Part shown: one piece after another, positions 56,403 to 64,000 of the stretch
Numbering within the stretch: position 1 is the first letter of the stretch
Layout of the letters: each line of letters starts with the position of its first letter
Origin: Pyrenula massariospora
Taxonomy: Eukaryota > Ascomycota > Eurotiomycetes > Pyrenulales > Pyrenulaceae
Direction: 5' to 3'
NCBI GenBank assembly: GCA_021030905.1
Contig: JAGFMI010000013.1
Span: 992,001 to 1,056,000, forward strand
DNA: 64,000 nucleotides
Position numbers and translations under genes: made by a program
Notes under the pieces: model-generated
Told to the model about the DNA's origin: nothing
Seen by the model: the letters and a program-made list of their open reading frames with translations, nothing else
Database searches by the model: none

Positions 56403-58448
56403 TCAGTTCTTCGTAATACTGTCCTTGCTCTTCCTTGTGCGTCTCGAAATAATCCACTTAAGGATCCCGGATTGTACGGCTACCACTAAAATTGGTACTA
56501 CGATGGCAGCCCATAGCATGTCACCTCGCTTGACCTTCTTACCACTTGACAGGGACGATGGCACCATTGTTGGTATATAGCCAGCTCGCGCGTCCGTAGC
56601 GGAACCAAGAGGATATCTATCGATCATAACAATTCCCGACCAGACAGTCACGAACATATGGGACAGTAGATTCCAGTTGAAGAATATGATGTCGAAAGAG
56701 TCAATTGAGATAAATCCAATCGACCTGTCCTTGCGTATCCCTTTGCGTTTCTGATACGAATTCCCTTCGATGAACTCGCGAATAACTAACAGGGAGTGCA
56801 AGCAATTCTGATAGATGAGAATGCCGATCATGAAATCTTTGTCTCCTGGGTGAGTGGGTGATGAACCTTGTCGGAAAAGTTCTATCACGTCTGAGCGGAG
56901 TACTGCAGCAAGGACGATGATGGCTATCAGAACGATGGCATAGAACCAACCTGCTGATCTTCTCTTCGTGATGGTCTCCCAAGGAAAATGTTGTGCGAAT
57001 CCGGTATCAAACCGGATAAAGACCCAGGAGATCAACATGGCTACGGTCTTGATGATCAGGGCAATAGTGACGATGCCGGTGATGTATCTACTCCAAACAA
57101 TGCGGCTGGTCGACATGTCGATCGGCTCGCTGAGGCAATACGATAGGGACAACTGCTGAGTATAGTTATATGTAGCATGCTCGGGGCGATAGGAGTAGCA
57201 CATGTCATGTGCTTTTAGGTTTGCGTCACCGGGCTCGAAAAATACCGGTTGAACACCTGTGGAACCCACATTCGCGAAGACTTTGGGTTTACAATCTGTA
57301 CCATCAGTATCGAGACAATCCTGTTCCATATATGTTGCCGAGGTTGGAAAGCTTGCGTTGGGAGTTATTGCGAGGTAGACATCGGGGCAGAGTGATAAAA
57401 AGCGATTGTAAAGATCGTAGGGGGGAAATCCAGTCATTGCACCTACCGCGAGGGCACTATTCTCAGGTGGTAGGTTTTCTGTCCAGTTGGTAACCAGCAC
57501 AACATCACGATACTTCGAAAAAATCCCTCTAGAATATCTTGATTTGCAGTCTGTTCTAGACATGTTGGCCCAGCGAGTAGGCTCTCTTTGTAGCGTCTGA
57601 AGATTTTGTTGTAATTGTGACGATCCTGGCCAGTCTCTTGGCCATGATGTATTGTATGGCATTGTTGCTCCGAGCTGATCATGAAATTGTGTCATGTTTG
57701 TTTTCAACACATCCACAGGGGTGCCTGTGAAAAAGCGTCTATCCACCAGGACTTCATACGCATCATAAGCTGGTACAGAACTTATGAGCAAAGCGTTGAA
57801 CAGCATGTGGATTGGCAGTGAAGTCAATGCTAGAACAAGCCAAAGTATTTTTCGAACGAGATGAGCTACTTTCCAGGCTCTAAATGATTGAATGAGGATA
57901 TTCCCTTCAGGGTTATACACTTCATGTTTGGGCGGCGCAATGAGCTTTTTTCGCACATAATCAGAACTGAAAACAATAAGGCCTGACAGAATATTGAGTG
58001 GTAATTTGATCGCGAAAAGGTCGAAATTTTTAAGCTTTTCTGGATCCGAGCCAGTTCTTGCGGTTCTAAGGTCATACTGGCCGGAATTGATCACTATCCA
58101 CAAGACACCGCCGCTTATAGTGACGCAGCATACGAAGATTCCGAACAGTAGGACGCCTCAATTAAATCCATGTGCAATGTCGGATGAGTTCTCCTCACGA
58201 GTGAAGCCTTGTACACCGGCTGTTGTTGTAACACGTTCAGTCATTTGAGGAGAACGTGCCCATGCTGGACTAGACGGCAACAAAGGGGAAGACCCCTGTG
58301 CATGATCGCTGTCGGATTGGTAGGTATGCGAAGAATATATTCCAGAGTGTCGATGGTCATGCTGCGTAGGGCTATCTAGATCCCCATTTTGGGAGGACAA
58401 CAGAGTGGATCGACGCGGGTTGGGGTGCTGCGAAAACCCAATCATCAC
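56403..58448 (-). CDS. DUF6536-type multi-pass membrane protein with a tiny intron or a nonsense codon
   Basis: The frame runs from MMIGFSQHPNPRRSTLL at 58448 through a polar N-terminus and then GVLLFGIFVCCVTISGGVLW, the first membrane helix, and continues to 56403. The body has NFDLFAIKLPLNILSGLIVF, SFRAWKVAHLVRKILWLVL, LTSLPIHMLFNALLISS, a long lumenal Cys-containing domain, then ITGIVTIALIIKTVAMLI and four more helices. The order matches fungal DUF6536 proteins, which have no known function. A TGA at 58160-58158 interrupts the frame in the text HGFN-GVLLFG. It disappears if 58198-58157 is a 42-base intron (GTGAGG to TTGAG), giving 667 residues. Otherwise the codon may be a mutated tryptophan, since family members have an aromatic there. 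Without the intron, translation would need a downstream start. Confidence 0.72.
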
Positions 58449-59205
58449 AATTTGGTGCGGTGCAGTACACCCGGAACATAGCTAGAAGCGCAAAGAATCG
58501 CGCACATCCGATATCAAATGCAGACAATTTTGACCTACACATATTAAAGCCCCCGGGGGGGGGGGTTTCGCAAGACAGGATGGGTTTCAAGCACCAAATC
58601 GAGGGGTTACTGCTTCATGTAAGCGCTCAGCCTGCCTCACTCAAGCACAAGTAGGCTGCAGCCTAAAACTGTGATACGATCCGGAAGTGTTTGCCAAGAA
58701 TCCACATTCAGGGACATGCCAGACGAGGCTCGGTGACAGGAATCCTCGCCCCTGGGAGTCTCCACAGTGCGCATTTCTTGTACGGCTCTTTTATGCATTC
58801 AACGCCCCATTGACCACGTCACTCGGGTCAAAAGGGGTAGCAAAACGGGGTTGTAGCGCCATCGAATTAAAGCTCTGCACATGTTGATGTCTGGAAGTTT
58901 GCTGCAACCAAGCGTCCTATCTAGAGCTAATTAAGCGCTCCACTAGTCTACGGGGAGTAGATTCCACGACTCTAATTTAGATCTAGCCCTTTCTCGGCTT
59001 TATCTGCTGAATCTCTACACACCTGGAGTCACGGAGCTGCCTGAAGACTAAGTTGGCAGCTCTCTCTTTATTCCTGGCGGAGACTATATGTCTGTCAAGA
59101 TGTCCGCCAAAGCTATGGCAAAGACTCTAGCGGCGAGATGCAAGCTTTTGAAGGTACAGTGCCCCGCAACAAGTTTGAAAACACAGAACGCGTCTCCAAC
59201 GCGTC
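58449..59205. other. intergenic up to the AT-rich tract, with a G tract
   Basis: About 760 bases of normal composition holding the promoter of the DUF6536-type gene. It contains CCCC followed by eleven G at 58555-58565. No gene is seen. Confidence 0.55.
58555..58565 (+). repeat. poly-G tract
   Basis: Eleven consecutive G preceded by five C at 58550-58554. It is a simple homopolymer in the promoter region of the membrane-protein gene. Confidence 0.85.
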
Positions 59206-62200
59206 GTAAAAATTATTTTTTATTTAATAATTATTATATAATGCCATGAACAATTTTCGGAGAAATTAATAATAATATTATATAAAGAAAGAAGCTCTCT
59301 CCATTTATAAAAAATTAAATTATAAAATTAAAAATAAAGAGATGTATATTCGCGAAAATTTTAAATATATTTAATATTTTTATATTAACCGTTTAAAATA
59401 TTTTAAAAAAATATTTTTTTTAAAATAAAAATATAACTCTTCGTCGCTTTAACGCGCTAACATTTTATAATAAATAAAATAAACTTTATATTCTACGTAT
59501 TGTATATTAAAATTTTAAAATAATTTATATAAATATATAGAGCTGAATAGGTTTTAAGTTATATAATTAAACTCTATATATACTTCTTAAAAATAAAAAT
59601 ATAAAAAACTGAATTTATAAATAAAAATTATTTCTAAATAAAAAAATAGTCGTTAAATATTATTTATAAATTAAAATATATATTTATTAATATTCAGAGA
59701 AATTTTTTAATATTATTTTTAATAATAAATATAATATCAAAAAAGATACTAATTAGTAATAACAATAAATTTTTTTAATCCTTCAACAAAAATAGTAAAA
59801 AGAAATAGTGCAAATATATACTAAAAAATATAATATATATATTATAATATAAAATACTATTTAATAGAACGGCCATTTAGATTTTATTATTATAAAAAAA
59901 AATTAATTTTTAACTGTAATGGTTTGAGAGGTTGACCCCCTGAAAAGCCCGCGAAACCTTTTTAATTGGGAAGAATTCTTAATATATCTTTACTTTATAT
60001 ATCTGTACGCACAGCTTTATAATCTTTTATAATTATATATTTATAATATTAATTTATATTTATAGATTCCTTAAACTCTACAAATATTCTATTATACTAT
60101 ATAGCTATTTATCTATTATGCGATATTAATTTTTACCTTTTTAACTTATATAGTAAACTATTATTATCCATTAATTAATTTAGTAATTTTATTAAATTTT
60201 ATACCTATAAGCCAATTCAGCAGTTTTATTAAATTTTATATTTAAACTAATCCAGCAGCTCTACTAAACTTTATAGTAATTTATTTATTATAAAATGTCA
60301 ATTCTCGCTCTTACAGTTTAAATTAATAAAATATTAAATCTCTTCGGTTAACCCAACAATTTTATTAAAATCTTATTACTTCTAGACCAACTTAATAGTC
60401 CTATTATTATTTTAACACTCTCTAAAACCTATTTAGAGGCTTTATTAAACTTTAAAATATTAAAAATAATTTATAATTAATTAAACAGCCCCCAAAACGA
60501 CAATTCTTTATATAATTTTAATAGAAAACTTTTTACTCCGCCAATTATATCTAAATATATAATATAGATATAGATATAAATATAGGCTTTAAAATAAATC
60601 TTATTACAATTAATTATAAATTAAAATAAGTAACTATTACAACAGCTATAATAATAACTAAAAAACCTTAAAAAATAGCTACTTAGCAAAAAATAATAGT
60701 TTATTATAAAAAACTAAAAGCTTGTCGCCGCAAAAAAAAATATTATATAATTATATATTAAAAGAAATACGTTCTATATATAAAATATTATAAAAAATAA
60801 AAAAATTCGGCGCCTACAATAACAGTTTATATAATTAAATATAAAATAAAAATAAGAAGCTGAGAAATTTATTAATTTAAATATTAATTTTATAAAAATT
60901 TATTTATTTAGTTATTCTATAAAATATTTAATTATTTTATAGCTATATAGCCACCTTAAACAGGCTAATATTTTATTTTTACAATCTTTTTTTATACAAG
61001 TACTAAAAAAAATAAATAAAAGATTTCTAAATATTTTAGAGTTTTATAGAAATATATATAAAGACTTTATAAAATAAAATTAATAAAAAAATTATTTAAA
61101 ATCGAAGTTTCAAAAAAATACTATATTATTTTTTAACAAACAATTTAAAATTAATTATATATATAATTATCTGCGCGGAACAGCTTATAATATTATTAAA
61201 ATATATATTTATAATAATAATAATAATTTATACCTCACCGTCGCCGATATAATTAAAAATCTTTATAATATATTTAGCGAGTTTAATAAGCAAGCTAAAT
61301 ATTAAATTCAACTATATAATTTTAATTTTAAAATAAAAAATATAAACAAGATATTTAAAATTTTTTTAATAAAATTCTTTACAATAATCGCGCCTCTACA
61401 GCTTAAAAATATTTAAAAAATTTTATATTTTAAATAATTGGTAAATCCGCGGCTGCGAAACTATATTTATAATTAAAAAAAAATATTATATCGCGAGCTT
61501 ATAATAAAGCTATATTATTTAATATTTTATTTAAAGTAAGCCGACAAGGAGCAGCGCTAATAATTTAAATTAAATAATAATAATATTTACTGTAGCCGAA
61601 ATATATCAGTTTACAGTTTTTATAATAATAATAGTTTTTATCGTTATTTTTAATTAAGCTTTATATAAATATTTCGCCGATTAGAAATATGCCGTTATTA
61701 TTATAAAGAGTTTATTATTAATAGCGAGCTCTATAGATATTTATAAGCTAATTATTTCTATACGAGCGAGAAATAAAGTTATATTTTTTTAAAATATATA
61801 GTTGATAGAGCTGTTTGACTATATCTTTAAATATTTAAAAAATTTTATAAAATTTAAAGGCTTGATTTCCGCAGTGTTAGTTTTATTTATAAATTTTATA
61901 TTTTTATACTTTGAAGCTCCCGCTTATTATTTTAATTTATATTTAAAATTTATAGCAGGAAGAATTATAAGTAAATTTAAAAAAATAATTAATAATAAAA
62001 ATATTATCGTATTTAAAAAAGAAGGGTAATGTAACGATCAAGGTTTAAAATAAATGTATTAAGCTATATAAGCAGTTTCTGGCCTGGATATAGCTATATT
62101 AAATTAAAAAATTACTCTATATACGCGCGCGCGAGCAAAAATTTTAAAGATATATACTATATATTATATAATATTAAAATTATTAAAACTATATAAAGCG

Positions 62201-64000
62201 CGATATTATATTATTTTTTTTAAAAATAAACTTAAAACAATCTAGTTATAATTTAATATTATAGATAAAAAAAAATCTTTAAAAAGTATTCTCTATTAAA
62301 ATATATAAAAAAAATAATAGTTTAATTTATTTCCTATACTTTTTTAATTTTATTTTAATTTTAATTATTATATTATTTTTTAAGGTGGCAACCATTTCTT
62401 TTTTTTATATAAATTTTTAATTATTTTTTTAATTTTTTAAACGGTTCGGCGGTTTCTAAATAATATTTATAAAAAATTTTAACTAAATAAAACGAGCCTA
62501 TAAAGTTTTTTATTAAATAATAATTTTTATTTAAATTGAATTTTATTTATTAAGTATAATATTATAACATTTTTTTTAATATATAATTATTTAAAAATTT
62601 TTTAACTGTTTATTTCGGTTCCTTATTAATTTTTATAAATATTTTTAATTTTTAAATTTATTTAAAAAGTAGGTTGTTAACAGTCTTTTTTAATTTATTT
62701 ATATAAAATATTAAATATATTTTTATATATTCCGATAATTATACTTTATAAAAATAATTTTTTATTTTAATAATAAAATAAAATTTACGATTTTACTAAT
62801 TGAGCTTATTATTTAAATATTTTAAACTTTAATTTTTTTATTTAATATAAATTAAATTTTTAATTTTAAAATTAAATTTTTATTAATATTTATTAATTTA
62901 TTTAGTTTAGCGCTTTTAAGCGATACTTAAATTTTTTTAAATTTATTTAACAATATTATAGGCTCGCTTAATAAATTATTAAATTTTAATATAAATAAAC
63001 TGCTTTTTAGCGATGAGCGATTTTTTTATTTATTTTTTTTAATTAAAATATTATTTTATAAAATAGCTAAATTTTAATTTAAATAATAAATATTTTATTA
63101 GATTATATTTTAAAATTATTTAAACGAAATCGATGACCGGTAAAAATTTTAATTAATTATTTTAAAAATAATTTATAAAGAGTCATAAACACTAGTTAAT
63201 ATATTATATTAAAATTTTAAAATTATTATTAATCTATGAATAATCGATTATATTAAATTTTTATTTAATTTTTATAAATAAATATAGTTTGTTTATAAAG
63301 AAGAAAATAAATTAAAATTTTTAATTTAAAATAATAATTTCGGAGATACTATATACGCGCTAAATATATATATAATATAATTAAATAATTTTATTTATAA
63401 TAACCATTTTTAGATAAAAAAAAAATTTTTTTTATTTAAATAATTTATTATTATTAATATGTTATTAAAGCCTTACTTATTTTTAAAAAAAATTTTTAAA
63501 ATTTATTAAAATATATTATCAATAACACTCTAAGATCGGTAAAGAGTGTAAAAATTTTAAATTTTTATTTTTAAAAATTTTTTTTGGTTGATAAAATAAA
63601 CAGTTTTAAATAAATTACTTTATATTTATTATTAAATTATATTAATAATATTAATAATATTACTTTATAATTAATTTTTATATTTTTTTTATTTTAAATA
63701 CACCACGATAAAATTTATATATATATATTAAATTAATTAAATTTAAAGATTTATTATATTTAATATTTATAATTTATTATATTTTAATAAAAGCCCCTCT
63801 ATAAAATTTTATTTTTATTTTTTTTTTAACTAATTGGCAGTACAGCTGCGCAGCGAAGTTTTTACAATTAATTTTAAAAATTTAATTAATTAGTTTAAAT
63901 GAAGATTTTTTATTAACAGATTTTAAATTTATAATTATTATTAATTTAATTAAAATATTAGTCTGTACAGCAATATTTTTAATTTTTTAAATTTTTAATT
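59206..64000. repeat. A+T-extreme tract with RIP signature, gene-free
   Basis: From about 59206 the sequence changes within a few bases from mixed composition to almost only A and T, and stays so to the window end. TpA steps dominate; CpA and TpG are nearly gone. Remaining C and G sit mostly in CpG, GpC or CC/GG contexts, for example GCGCGCGC near 62125. This is the pattern of repeat-induced point mutation in ascomycetes. No open frame of real length survives. A recognisable fossil lies inside (see the LTR element entry). Small patches of less affected DNA occur near 59930-59965 and 63833-63861. Confidence 0.9.
60820..61800 (+). mobile_element. fossil LTR retrotransposon, Gag region (Ty3/Gypsy-like)
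   Basis: Within the RIP tract the plus strand still resembles the Gag of ascomycete Ty3/Gypsy-type elements. The recognisable parts are a block around YNYLRGTAYNII and LTVADIIKNLYNIF near 61150-61300 and a following PLQLKN-like block near 61390. The element is broken, with many changes throughout. RIP acts in the sexual cycle after duplication, so the copy was once multi-copy; its age cannot be read because RIP erases the clock. The bases at 62031 (TGTAACGATC) look like a possible LTR start, but no matching second end is seen by eye. Reverse transcriptase and integrase were not identified. Confidence 0.4.

Noticed and set aside
49896-58448. P450, MFS permease and DUF6536-type gene as a biosynthetic cluster
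   Set aside because: No backbone synthase, cluster regulator or shared promoter pattern is present; the three genes are spaced and differ in direction.
61802-62029. 75-codon frame in the RIP tract as a host gene
   Set aside because: Its residues are nearly all from A+T codons, and it lies in a degraded repeat; treated as part of the fossil tract.
1-64000. CRISPR arrays, operons, bacterial-type ribosome binding sites
   Set aside because: The window is eukaryotic: spliced genes, single promoters and no regular spaced repeats were seen.

Overview
The window is nuclear DNA of a filamentous ascomycete. Genes carry short introns (about 42-180 bases) with GTRNGY-type donors, CTRAY branch points and YAG acceptors. 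The conserved genes are typically fungal: MDM10 of the ERMES complex, VPS16, TOM22, mitochondrial uL15, ALB1, a CAP10-type glycosyltransferase and PLAC8. The last 4.8 kb is an almost pure A+T tract with the dinucleotide signature of repeat-induced point mutation (RIP), a process of ascomycetes. I do not try to name a genus.

Layout. 1-27.8 kb is gene-poor accessory DNA. It holds a possible 72-residue protein, a PRISE-type short-chain reductase (4.5-6.0 kb), a 1115-residue intronless orphan (8.3-11.7 kb), a PLAC8 protein with a coding-like relic behind it (12.5-14.2 kb), a GH127-type glycosidase (15.4-17.7 kb), a small cysteine-rich secreted protein (19.1-19.5 kb), and two tail-to-tail paralogous secreted proteins (23.8-26.5 kb). 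One of that pair keeps a metallopeptidase HExxH motif and the other has lost its second histidine. 27.8-49.1 kb is a denser housekeeping block: fructosamine-3-kinase family, MDM10, uL15m, GT90, rhamnogalacturonan acetylesterase, an AAAP amino-acid transporter, a Mg-chelatase-like protein divergent from VPS16, ALB1 and TOM22. 49.9-58.4 kb is accessory again: a P450 with a stop near its C-terminus, a Dal5-type MFS permease and a DUF6536-type membrane protein with either a tiny intron or a nonsense codon. 59.2-64 kb is a RIP-degraded, gene-free AT tract with the fossil of an LTR-retrotransposon Gag.

How the genes relate. There is no convincing biosynthetic cluster. MDM10, uL15m and TOM22 all serve mitochondria but lie in separate transcription units. 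VPS16 and the Mg-chelatase-like gene share a 348-base promoter. GH127, the acetylesterase and the MFS permease suggest growth on plant-derived material. The observations I would check first are the active/inactive-looking metallopeptidase pair, a repeated C-rich to G-rich skew switch inside six genes, GC-AG introns, and the recent-looking damage in the genes next to the RIP tract. Exon borders were set by eye from splice signals, reading frame and remembered family alignments; no search was run.
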